64,000 bases of DNA from Nitrosospira sp. Nsp11 (GTDB lineage Bacteria > Pseudomonadota > Gammaproteobacteria > Burkholderiales > Nitrosomonadaceae). This document shows positions 1 to 7,995 of this stretch, piece by piece (positions within the stretch are counted from its first letter, which is position 1; each line of letters opens with the position of its first letter). The DNA lies in NCBI RefSeq assembly GCF_900142705.1, contig NZ_FRBV01000002.1, forward strand, positions 248,001 through 312,000, written 5' to 3'. Below the pieces are notes generated by a model. The model was not told the DNA's origin. It did not search any database and worked only from the letters and a program-made list of their open reading frames with translations. A program made the translations under genes and the position numbers.

Positions 1-1156
1 CCGCCAGTGCGTTATTGCTGATCTCGTCATGCTGCTTCAAGTCATGCCCCGCATTGGGCTGGAATAGACAGAAAAGACTCAGCGCTTCAAGAAAGCGCGT
101 GGTTTCGATCGAAATTCCCGTTGGTTCAAATACATCCACATCCACGGATCGTATTTCAATATATTGAATCCCCCGGCTTACCAGTGCCTGCAGCGGCCTC
201 TCGCCGGACTTCGCTGGCTGTTTTGGACGCACCGGCGTGTAATACTCGTTCTCGATTTGCAGGAAATGGGTGTTCAACTGCCGGTACTGGTCGCCTACCT
301 TTGCCCCGATCCTTTCATATCCGAGATAAGGTATCGTTGTTGCCCTGCCCAGGTCCTGTATATATTCTTCGATGCTGTTAAAGGAAATATGAAACATCGA
401 TTGAACGGGATTCAAATAGCCTATTTCGCTCATCCTCAAAGAGGTGGCAAAGGGCTTGTAGTAGGAAGTCTCGTCAAATTTCTGCAATGTATCGGAATAA
501 ACAGAATTGCGGCTATCGATGAAGCTTTTGCTTACTGCCGGGGACGAGCCGAATAAATACAGGATAAGCCAGCCATAACGCTGCAGGTTTCTGATCATTC
601 CCATATAAGCGCTGGTAGTGAACGATTGCAGATCACCCGTATGTTTCATGAACTGCTGGTATTCCGGCCAGAATGGCTCAGGAAGCGAGTAGTTGAAATG
701 AATTCCGGCAATGACCTGCATGCAGCGGCCGTAGCGATAGCTTAAACCCTGCCGGTAGATGTGTTTCATCCTCCCGAGATTGGATAAACCATATTCAGCG
801 ATGGGAATTGACGGGTCCCGCAAATCGCCGACAGGCATACTTGCCGCCAGCAATAATTCGTCGTTGATATTTGCGCAGACGTATTTATGCAAATCCGTTA
901 AGGAGTCCAGCACTTCCGTTCCATCCGATAATGCTGGCGTGATCAGCTCAAGTAACGCTTCAGAATAATCGGTTGTTATATTCGGATGAGTCAACGCGGC
1001 TCCAAGCTGAACCGGATGAGGTGACAATGATATTGATCCCTCCCCGTTAATTCGGAGGCTTTCTTTTTCGATGCCTTTCAAACCATGAATCAATAACGGC
1101 TGAAGAGATTGGTTGATGGGCGTTGTGCGCTTGCTACAAGATGATTGTCTTGACAT
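1..1156 (-). CDS. gshA: Glutamate-cysteine ligase, N-terminal part (runs off the window start)
   Basis: Catalyses the first step of glutathione synthesis, ATP-dependent joining of glutamate and cysteine in the cytoplasm. Reading from an ATG at 1156 gives about 385 codons with no stop that continue past base 1. Family stretches are visible in order: GIEKESLRI near residue 30, ALTHPNITTDYSEALLE, PIAEYGLSNLGRMKHIYR, CMQVIAGIHFNYSLPE, LQIENEYYTPVRPK and GERPLQALVSRGIQYIE. Proteobacterial GshA is usually 430-530 residues, so the C-terminal part is missing only because the window ends. A GGAGG Shine-Dalgarno lies four bases before the ATG. The upstream region is one of two near-identical 99-bp copies that flank the neighbouring lysR gene. 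The family call is firm; the exact length is unknown. Confidence 0.9.
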   Translation of the reverse strand, partial: MSRQSSCSKRTTPINQSLQPLLIHGLKGIEKESLRINGEGSISLSPHPVQLGAALTHPNITTDYSEALLELITPALSDGTEVLDSLTDLHKYVCANINDELLLAASMPVGDLRDPSIPIAEYGLSNLGRMKHIYRQGLSYRYGRCMQVIAGIHFNYSLPEPFWPEYQQFMKHTGDLQSFTTSAYMGMIRNLQRYGWLILYLFGSSPAVSKSFIDSRNSVYSDTLQKFDETSYYKPFATSLRMSEIGYLNPVQSMFHISFNSIEEYIQDLGRATTIPYLGYERIGAKVGDQYRQLNTHFLQIENEYYTPVRPKQPAKSGERPLQALVSRGIQYIEIRSVDVDVFEPTGISIETTRFLEALSLFCLFQPNAGHDLKQHDEISNNALA

Positions 1157-1173
1157 TTATCCTCCGATAATGA

Positions 1174-1272
1174 TTGCAATTAGCAAGTGGTCAGAGTATA
1201 GACTGGGAGACGGGCAGGTGTGTAGCCTGCAAAATCAGTTATCAGAGTCCTGTTTTTGAAACTATGAGTGGC
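1174..1272 (+). repeat. 99-bp inverted repeat, copy A (gshA upstream region)
   Basis: This segment matches the reverse complement of 2237-2335 at about 88 of 99 positions by eye, with no gaps. It lies between the 3' end of lysR and the gshA start. Relative to gshA it has the same orientation that copy B has relative to the amoC-side genes. It includes TTGC-N5-GCAA and AGGTGTGTAG. Confidence 0.9.
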
Positions 1273-1325
1273 GCAGTGGCAGAGATGGACTCGTTGCGCG
1301 AGCTCAGGTAACGCTCTTAAGTTAC

Positions 1326-2231
1326 CTAGTCCTCATGCAGCATCTCGAAATGCTGTGCGAGAAAATCAATTAACGCCCGCACAGATGGCAGAAGACCGCG
1401 CCGTGACGGAAACACCGCATGAATGATTTCGGGGCGCGGCGCCCAGTCCGGCACCAGCCTGACCAATGAGCCAGCCGCCAATTGGTCTCGTGCCATGACC
1501 GCCGGCAGTTGCACCACACCGACACCGGCCACAGCGGCATCTCTAAGTGCAATCAAATCCGTCGTCACGAAGCGTGGCGTGTGATGAAGTGTTGTGTGTG
1601 TGTCATCTGGCCCATGCAGCACCCAGGTGTGGATTTGTTGCAGGACCCCAAGGCCCAGGCTGGGCCAGTTGCTCAAAGCAGTTGGCGCAGCAGGAAAACC
1701 GAGCCGCTGGACAAGGACAGGGCTGCCTACCAGATACTGGCCTCGCTCAGCCAAAACACGCATGACGAGGTTACTGTCCTGCAGGGGCGGTGGTCGCACA
1801 CGAAGGGCGACGTCGACCGACTCACTGACCAGATCGACACGCCGGTTGGTCGCCTCCATCTGCACTGTGACGTGCGGATAGCGCGCCATGAAATCCGCCA
1901 GCATCACTCCCACGTAAGCATTCACCAGCGGTATGGGGCATGTCATCCGGATTACACCCCGGGGTTCGGCTGTTAGCGTGTCTATTGCTTCCTGGGCCCC
2001 CTCAGCTTCCACCAGCATCGCCTTGCAATGCATGTAATAAGTCTCGCCGGCATCGGTCACTGCAAAGTGACGTGTCGAGCGCTGGATCAGGCGCACTCCC
2101 AGGCGCTCTTCCAGCTTGGCGATGCGGCGGCTAAGTTTCGATTTCGGCATGCCCAGGACTCGGCCTGCCGGAGCAAAGCCGCCATGATCCACGGCCTGGA
2201 CATAATAGTAGAGGTCATTCAGGTCTTGCAT
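1326..2231 (-). CDS. LysR-family transcriptional regulator
   Basis: A 301-residue DNA-binding regulator. The N-terminal winged helix-turn-helix (residues 1-60) reads DLNDLYYYVQAVDHGGFAPA followed by GMPKSKLSRRIAKLEERLGV, typical of LysR proteins. Residues 90-295 form the periplasmic-binding-protein-like effector domain. The length is normal for the family. The gene sits between two inverted copies of a 99-bp sequence, so the same putative control region faces gshA on one side and the mini-amoC/amoC genes on the other. LysR proteins usually bind their own promoter and neighbours, so control of one or both sides is a reasonable inference. The effector is unknown; several relatives control stress or thiol genes, which would fit gshA and the nearby glutathione transferase. 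Confidence 0.9.
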   Translation of the reverse strand: MQDLNDLYYYVQAVDHGGFAPAGRVLGMPKSKLSRRIAKLEERLGVRLIQRSTRHFAVTDAGETYYMHCKAMLVEAEGAQEAIDTLTAEPRGVIRMTCPIPLVNAYVGVMLADFMARYPHVTVQMEATNRRVDLVSESVDVALRVRPPPLQDSNLVMRVLAERGQYLVGSPVLVQRLGFPAAPTALSNWPSLGLGVLQQIHTWVLHGPDDTHTTLHHTPRFVTTDLIALRDAAVAGVGVVQLPAVMARDQLAAGSLVRLVPDWAPRPEIIHAVFPSRRGLLPSVRALIDFLAQHFEMLHED

Positions 2232-2236
2232 AAGGG

Positions 2237-2335
2237 GCCACTCATCGTTTCAAAAATAGAACTCTGATAACTGATTTAGCAGACTACACACCTGCCCATC
2301 TTCAAGCCTACACTCTAACCACTTGCTAATTGCAA
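2237..2335 (-). repeat. 99-bp inverted repeat, copy B (lysR/amoC-side upstream region)
   Basis: Reverse-complement partner of 1174-1272, differing at about 11 positions. It abuts the lysR start codon and points towards the mini-amoC and amoC genes. The conserved parts include CTGATAACTGATTT, CTACACACCTGCCC and CCACTTGCTAATTGCAA. It probably holds promoter and operator sequence, because it lies directly upstream of genes on both sides. Confidence 0.9.
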
Positions 2336-2343
2336 GAAAAATA

Positions 2344-2364
2344 CTTGCTAGTTGCGTTAGCAAG
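2344..2364. promoter_or_regulatory. Perfect inverted repeat, candidate operator
   Basis: CTTGCTA-N7-TAGCAAG has perfect 7-bp arms. It lies just beyond copy B, which itself ends in the related CTTGCTAATTGCAAG. No T-run follows, so an operator fits better than a terminator. Confidence 0.45.
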
Positions 2365-2415
2365 AAATTCCCTACAGGAAGAAGTGGTAGTCAGTTAACT
2401 AAAAGGAGTACTGAA

Positions 2416-2571
2416 ATGGCAACAAAACATCGAAGGTTGCGCAGCTATCCGCAAGCAGGTGTTCGTGCTTCCAGCATGCCGTCTTTGCACGAATCAAAGA
2501 TGTATAAGTGTGGCCTGCTAGGTCTGCTTGGAATAGCACTATTCTGGAATGGGTTTCAAATCTTTGCCTGA
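2416..2571 (+). CDS. AmoC-like mini-protein (51 residues)
   Basis: A short gene that resembles the 5' end of amoC downstream. Its start region, AAAAGGAGTACTGAA before ATGGCAACAA, closely parallels the amoC leader AAAGGAGTAATGAT before ATGGCAACAA. The protein aligns with AmoC residues of about 19-51: MPSLHESKMYKCGLLGLLGI against [20 protein letters not shown], followed by ALFW against AIFW. It then stops after one predicted membrane helix. The strong Shine-Dalgarno and intact frame argue that it is translated. It may be a decayed partial duplicate of amoC or a functional single-helix peptide. No function can be assigned from sequence alone. Confidence 0.6.
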   Translation: MATKHRRLRSYPQAGVRASSMPSLHESKMYKCGLLGLLGIALFWNGFQIFA

Positions 2572-2681
2572 CAGGCGAAGTATTTTGCAAGGGTGAATGA
2601 TGTAAACGGACTTATTCCCATTTTGATATTTATGGAGAATTAAGTCAAATCCGCTCAAACAGTAGCGGGTAGTTAATCTAA

Positions 2682-3509
<828 letters not shown>

Positions 3510-3548
3510 AGAGTTAATTGAGGAATCTGAGCAGTGGTCTACCTGCCT

Positions 3549-3588
3549 AAATCGCTCCGCTCCCGCATCACAGGGGAGGGGGCGATTT
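3549..3588 (+). terminator. Hairpin after amoC
   Basis: AAATCGC pairs with GCGATTT around an inner CTCCC/GGGAG stem. There is no real T-tract, so it may act as an mRNA-stabilising 3' hairpin instead of a classic terminator. Confidence 0.5.
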
Positions 3589-3661
3589 GCAATAAGTCAT
3601 AGTAAACAGCATGCAGAGGATATACGAATACGCAGCTGAACCGTACTCAAGGAGCAATCAA

Positions 3662-4234
3662 ATGATCAAGAAAGTGATACAGCTCACTATTATTATCACC
3701 GCAGCGCTTTACTGTGGCATAGCCAGCGCGCATGGGAAAGTGTCGATTGAGGAAGATACGTGCACTCGCCGGCTTGATGATGACAGCATGGTGCATATGA
3801 GTGCCTACCAGCCTCAACATGAACCCAGCGATCAATATTGCACAGAAATACCCAGGGAAGGGAATACTTTATTGGTAATAGACCTTGTGGATCAGGCTTT
3901 GCGCAACATCCCAGTGGGGATACGCATAGTACGGGGAACCAGCGAGGTTGATGATGAAACGGTGACATACCTGCGTCCGAGTTATCATCCCGATGGGGTA
4001 ATGAGGGGAGAGACCAGTCTGGATAAGGGGCTATATACGGTATTTATTACTGGAGAGGCTGTACCTCCGGTTCATTATCGGTACCCGTTGCGCGTACAGA
4101 TGATCAATTATGCAAATGTTTTTCGTGCTGCTATGGGGCCGCTGATTGCATTGCTGCTGCTTACCCTGCTTGGTTACAAGCTTATGAAATCGCAGCAGGC
4201 ACAGAATTGGCGAGCTTCAAGGCGCCTGAGATAA
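3662..4234 (+). CDS. Exported, membrane-anchored protein with predicted mature N-terminal His
   Basis: A 190-residue protein of unknown function. The ATG at 3662 is preferred because AAGGAG lies seven bases before it and a clean signal peptide (MIKKVIQL to IASA) follows. Predicted cleavage after ASA leaves His-Gly as the new N-terminus. The body holds motifs I associate with an uncharacterised family often found beside copper enzymes: HGKVSIEEDTC, MSAYQPQHEP, YCTEIPREGNTLLVIDLVDQ and PVGIRIVRG. Two Cys residues (EDTC and QYC) could form a disulfide. A C-terminal helix (about 160-180) is a membrane anchor. Its place 152 bases after amoC and the exposed N-terminal His suggest copper binding or AMO maturation, but that is inference. 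Confidence 0.7.
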   Translation: MIKKVIQLTIIITAALYCGIASAHGKVSIEEDTCTRRLDDDSMVHMSAYQPQHEPSDQYCTEIPREGNTLLVIDLVDQALRNIPVGIRIVRGTSEVDDETVTYLRPSYHPDGVMRGETSLDKGLYTVFITGEAVPPVHYRYPLRVQMINYANVFRAAMGPLIALLLLTLLGYKLMKSQQAQNWRASRRLR

Positions 4235-4370
4235 TGCTGGATCGAGAACCCGCAAACGTGGGGAGAGCGTTTTTTTTACTTTTTTACACTCATTACCTAC
4301 ATTCATTACAAAATGCAAGTCTAATCCTGGATTGCAAAAAGCAAGTCGAGATGCAGGCAAGCGCAAAGTT

Positions 4371-4805
4371 ATGACGAAATCAAACCAGATCAGCCGCTCC
4401 TCCTGTCCAGTCAGCTGCGCCCTGGACATATTGGGCGATAAATGGACGCTGCTTGTCGTTCGTGATCTCATTTTCTTCCGTAAGCGATATTTCGGGGATT
4501 TTCAGAATTCCCCGGAAAAAATCGCGACCAATATCCTTTCTGACCGGCTTAAAAAGCTGGAGGAAGGCCGTATCCTTTTGCGATACCGTGATCCGGCTAA
4601 TGCGCGCAAGGTTATTTATATGCCTACTGAAAAATGCCTGGATCTGGTGCCGCCAATCATGGAGCTATTACGTTGGGGTGCAAAATATGTTCCTGAAAGT
4701 GACGTGCACGAGAATCTGGTTCAACGATTCGAACAGGATCCGATGGAATTCATGGCGGAAATACGACAATCCCTACGTAAAGAGAATGAAGCGAATAAAG
4801 AATAG
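4371..4805 (+). CDS. HxlR-family transcriptional regulator
   Basis: A 144-residue winged-helix DNA-binding protein. The ATG at 4371 gives the usual N-terminus: a CPVSCALDILGDKWTLLVVR segment with Cys near position 11, then NILSDRLKKLEEGRILLRYR and a YMPTEKCLDLVPPIMELLRW C-terminal dimerisation part. HxlR proteins often sense electrophiles, quinones or redox state through the N-terminal Cys. The next gene encodes a glutathione transferase, so control of that gene is a plausible reading. The exact ligand cannot be inferred. An in-frame upstream start at 4332 would add 13 residues that are not family-like. Confidence 0.85.
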   Translation: MTKSNQISRSSCPVSCALDILGDKWTLLVVRDLIFFRKRYFGDFQNSPEKIATNILSDRLKKLEEGRILLRYRDPANARKVIYMPTEKCLDLVPPIMELLRWGAKYVPESDVHENLVQRFEQDPMEFMAEIRQSLRKENEANKE

Positions 4806-4932
4806 AGGGATTTGATGATTAATTTTTAACCGAATTACTGGAACGTCCTTGGCACTACTACCGGCACACCAGTCCCCCGCCCCTAATAAGGCATCTACTT
4901 AAAATTGAACTGCAATGCAGAAGGAATATTCT

Positions 4933-5730
4933 ATGTCTAATCAATTAAATGTCGAGCGTACGCTGTACGGATTCTGGCTCTCACCTTATATGAGTCAGGT
5001 TGCCCACATGCTCTCGGAAACCGGTCTAACTTATCGCTATGAGCGAGTGTCTCCGTTTCAGGGGAGCACGCTCACGCCAGAGCACATGGAACGGAATCCT
5101 CTTGGGAAAATTCCCACTCTCAGGGATGTCAATGGTGTTGATATTGCGGAAAGTCACGCGATCTGTCGTTATCTCGCGAGAATCTACCCAGAAGCTCGAA
5201 AGTTTTATCCTATTGATGATCCAATACTCTGTGCACAGGTCGATGCCAAGAATGACTTCATCACTTTCTCCATTGCGGGTCCATTCTTCAACTGGTTTGT
5301 TGTCAGCGCATATTTTCCAAAAGCATGGAAACTCAAAGTTGAAAAAGAAGCACATATCTATAATCTTTGTTCTGTCTTGTTAAGCAAAATGTGGTTACCC
5401 AGACTAGTTAATGGCTCGAGAATGGAACCGTTCCTGCTTGGCAAAGAGCCTTTTCTGCCAGATTTTCAATTGTTCTACACGCTCGAGCTTAGCCAAATGT
5501 TTTCTGAACTGTTCGAAATACCGGAGATGCATCTGTTTCGGGACGATCCTGCATTACAGACGTTTTACGATGCAATGTGCGAGCGTCCCTCTACCCGTGA
5601 AATACTGGCGGCTAAAGAATCAGAACTGGATGTTACGAAGAAGGAACTCTTCGGGGGGTTTGGAGCAGCCTATCTTAATAACCATATCGACAGAAGAATC
5701 CTTGGAGGGTTATTCGGGCGTGAAGTCTGA
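4933..5730 (+). CDS. Glutathione S-transferase-like protein
   Basis: A 265-residue cytosolic protein with a thioredoxin-like N-terminal domain (residues 1-85) and an all-helical C-terminal domain. The glutathione-binding pattern is clear: LYGFWLSPYMSQVAHMLSE, NPLGKIPTLRD with the cis-Pro, and IAESHAICRYLARIYPEARK with the conserved Glu-Ser pair. Ser in LSPYM is the likely activating residue. AAGGA precedes the ATG at 4933. It follows an HxlR regulator by 127 bases, and gshA lies 4 kb away, so the local theme may be thiol or electrophile stress. The substrate is unknown. The C-terminal domain is somewhat longer than average. Confidence 0.85.
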   Translation: MSNQLNVERTLYGFWLSPYMSQVAHMLSETGLTYRYERVSPFQGSTLTPEHMERNPLGKIPTLRDVNGVDIAESHAICRYLARIYPEARKFYPIDDPILCAQVDAKNDFITFSIAGPFFNWFVVSAYFPKAWKLKVEKEAHIYNLCSVLLSKMWLPRLVNGSRMEPFLLGKEPFLPDFQLFYTLELSQMFSELFEIPEMHLFRDDPALQTFYDAMCERPSTREILAAKESELDVTKKELFGGFGAAYLNNHIDRRILGGLFGREV

Positions 5731-6482
5731 TCCATACATACTGCGGCTGATCGTTTGGCAACATTAATGTCGCGCCAGTTGCGCCTGGGATTGCAGGCGC
5801 AACTTTTAAGGATCAGGTCTGTAGAAGGCCCAAATAAGGAATAAAAACGAGGAAAGCGAAGTACCCTCGCCAGATATTGAAGCCAAGTCCGGGGGAATCG
5901 CTCTAGAGAATGCCAAGAGCGAGGGCAAGACACAAAGCAAGCAGGGCGCCAATCAACGGTTCGTAGATGGGCTGATCAAGGGCTGTCGCCATATGCGTTT
6001 TTTTCGGCCGGCGGGTTGTCTGCGTTCCCAGTCGCCGGCGCAAGCCGCGATTTACCTGAATTAGTTGTTCGTTGGCATTTGTCGTAATGCGAATGCGCCA
6101 AAAGCCGGAGTCGCCAGGTTCAAATGCGAACCGGGGCCTGTAGTTACCGGAACTCCGCTACCCCCCATGCAGTTGCTGGTCCCCCCGCACGAAGGACAAA
6201 AAAATGAGGTTCCGAATGACACCGCCAGCGGCCGTCATATCGGTTCTGTTGCCTCTGCTGTATATCATGCCGCCCAAAATCGACTGCCTGAAGCGTGTCA
6301 CAAGTGATTACAGGCTGGACGCAAGCCTGTCATATTTACGCGTTATATTTTCATTGTGCTGCACGGCTGGGCGCACCCACCTGATCCGGAAGAAATCGGA
6401 AAACTCGGGGAAAGCCGATCGTATACAACAGGATCAGCAGTACTTCGTAATCGACGTCCTATCAATTTCTTGGGAGAACGGT
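5731..6482. other. Intergenic stretch without a convincing gene
   Basis: No supported gene is seen. A 29-codon minus-strand frame (5992-5903) could encode a single membrane helix (QPIYEPLIGALLALCLALAL) but has no clear Shine-Dalgarno. An upstream extension of the next ORF from 6204 is open but lacks family character, so the later start is used for that gene. Confidence 0.4.
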
Positions 6483-7865
6483 ATGTTTAAACAAACAAAA
6501 TTGAGTTTTTTAGTTCCCGGTACATTCATTGTCCTGGCTGGCTTTACCGACGCTATCGCTGCAAGCACTAATTTCGACAACTTCGCCGCTTTGCCCGGCA
6601 GTGTTGCGGGCGGTTCTCTCCCGGAAGCGAGTCCCTTCCAGCTCTCCAGCCCGCTGTTTACCCAGCGTACACTCGATGCCAATACACCGGGTGCCGGACG
6701 CCGCGGCGATAACTGGGATATGATTACCGCCAACGAAACAGGTGTCGATGCCGGCCGCTACCTGTTCAGCCCTTTTGAAAACAATATGTCTGGCGTGAAG
6801 CGTTTCGACCGGCTGACCAATACGTCCCTGACCGTTGTGGCGAACGGAACACAAGATTTTGTTTCCGGAGATGCCTCGCGCTGGACCCCTTGGGGGAGCT
6901 ACCTGACAGCCGAAGAGTCCTGGGGCCAGGGCAGCGCCAAGGGCCGCCTGTTCGAACTCACCAATCCGACCACAACCACTGGCCCGGCAACTTCAAATTT
7001 CATACAGCGCAACGTCGTGCCGCACGTATCCCACGAAGGTCTGGCTTTTGACAAAAACAACAATCTATATTTCATTGATGAATTTAACGGCGGCAGCATT
7101 TACAAGTACGTCCCTGCCAATCCGAAGGCATCGAACGGCGACGGCTATTTTGCGGCCGGCCAAACCTTTGCCATGCAAGTCGCTGGCGGCAATAACGCAA
7201 ACGCCACAGGCCCCATCGCCTGGGCCGCAATAACGGATATCAACGGAGCGGCGCTGGCAGGTGTATCGGTTCTTGCCGCAGATGGCGAGATCGACGGTCG
7301 TGCATCAGCCAATAACGTTCCGGGAACCCAGTATCAGCGTCCGGAGGACCTGGAAATCCAGACCCTTGCCAACGGCCACCAAGTAATCTATGCCGCAACC
7401 ACCTCAACTGACGAAGTGTATTCTTTCAACCTGGATACCAATACCGCAAAACTTTTTGCGTCCCAGGCTACCTTTGATCAGGTAACCCATGCACCCGTCG
7501 GGGACGCATTCAACTCTCCGGACAATCTCGCCATTGACGCACAAGGTAATATATACATAGTTGAAGACCAGCCGGGCGGACAGGCGGACATCTGGTTTGC
7601 GAAGGATGCGGACCGTGACGGCGTGGCTGAATCAATTGGCCGCTGGGCATCGATGTCAACTACCGATGCCGAGCCTACGGGCCTGTATTTCGACAAGTTC
7701 AACCACAACATTGCATATGTGAACATCCAGCATGCTGGAAGCGATGTGGACCGCATGATCCAGATTTCCGCCGTGCCTGAAGCGAAGACCCATGCCATGA
7801 TGCTCGCGGGTCTTGTGTTGATGGGAGCGGTGGTTCGCCGTAGAAAATTCCCCTCTGGCGGTTAA
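6483..7865 (+). CDS. PhoX-like (DUF839) exported protein with PEP-CTERM anchor
   Basis: A 460-residue secreted protein related to the PhoX/DUF839 alkaline phosphatase group, which has a six-bladed propeller fold with Ca and Fe cofactors. Recognisable segments are TPWGSYLTAEESW near residue 140, HEGLAFDKNNNLYFIDE, YQRPEDLEI and FNSPDNLAIDAQGNIYIVED. The ATG at 6483 begins a typical signal peptide ending IAAS; the open frame upstream does not. The C-terminus reads VPEAKTHAMMLAGLVLMGAV then RRRK, a PEP-CTERM sorting signal with VPEA replacing the usual VPEP. It would be processed and displayed by an exosortase system encoded elsewhere. Phosphatase activity is not certain because distant members of this group vary in their metal ligands. 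Confidence 0.8.
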   Translation: MFKQTKLSFLVPGTFIVLAGFTDAIAASTNFDNFAALPGSVAGGSLPEASPFQLSSPLFTQRTLDANTPGAGRRGDNWDMITANETGVDAGRYLFSPFENNMSGVKRFDRLTNTSLTVVANGTQDFVSGDASRWTPWGSYLTAEESWGQGSAKGRLFELTNPTTTTGPATSNFIQRNVVPHVSHEGLAFDKNNNLYFIDEFNGGSIYKYVPANPKASNGDGYFAAGQTFAMQVAGGNNANATGPIAWAAITDINGAALAGVSVLAADGEIDGRASANNVPGTQYQRPEDLEIQTLANGHQVIYAATTSTDEVYSFNLDTNTAKLFASQATFDQVTHAPVGDAFNSPDNLAIDAQGNIYIVEDQPGGQADIWFAKDADRDGVAESIGRWASMSTTDAEPTGLYFDKFNHNIAYVNIQHAGSDVDRMIQISAVPEAKTHAMMLAGLVLMGAVVRRRKFPSGG

Positions 7866-7902
7866 ATCGGGGAGGATCTCCAGACGCATATGGCAACAAC
7901 GG

Positions 7903-7943
7903 AGAGGGCAGAGGTCGCACTTTCGCGTTGCCCTCTTCTGTTC
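7903..7943 (+). terminator. Rho-independent terminator after the PEP-CTERM gene
   Basis: AGAGGGCA and TGCCCTCT form an 8-bp stem, followed by a T-rich TTCTGTTC. It lies 38 bases after the stop codon, at the convergent junction with the pyruvate kinase-like gene. Confidence 0.6.
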
Positions 7944-7995
7944 AGTCCGTATCTTGATGGCATAACTCTACGAGATGAATTGCAGTATTTGGGCG

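Noticed and set aside
5903..5992. 29-codon minus-strand frame with one hydrophobic helix
   Set aside because: No ribosome-binding site and no terminator; kept only as a note in the intergenic entry.
6204..6482. 93-codon upstream extension of the DUF839 gene
   Set aside because: The ATG at 6483 has both a Shine-Dalgarno and a signal peptide directly after it; the extension has neither.
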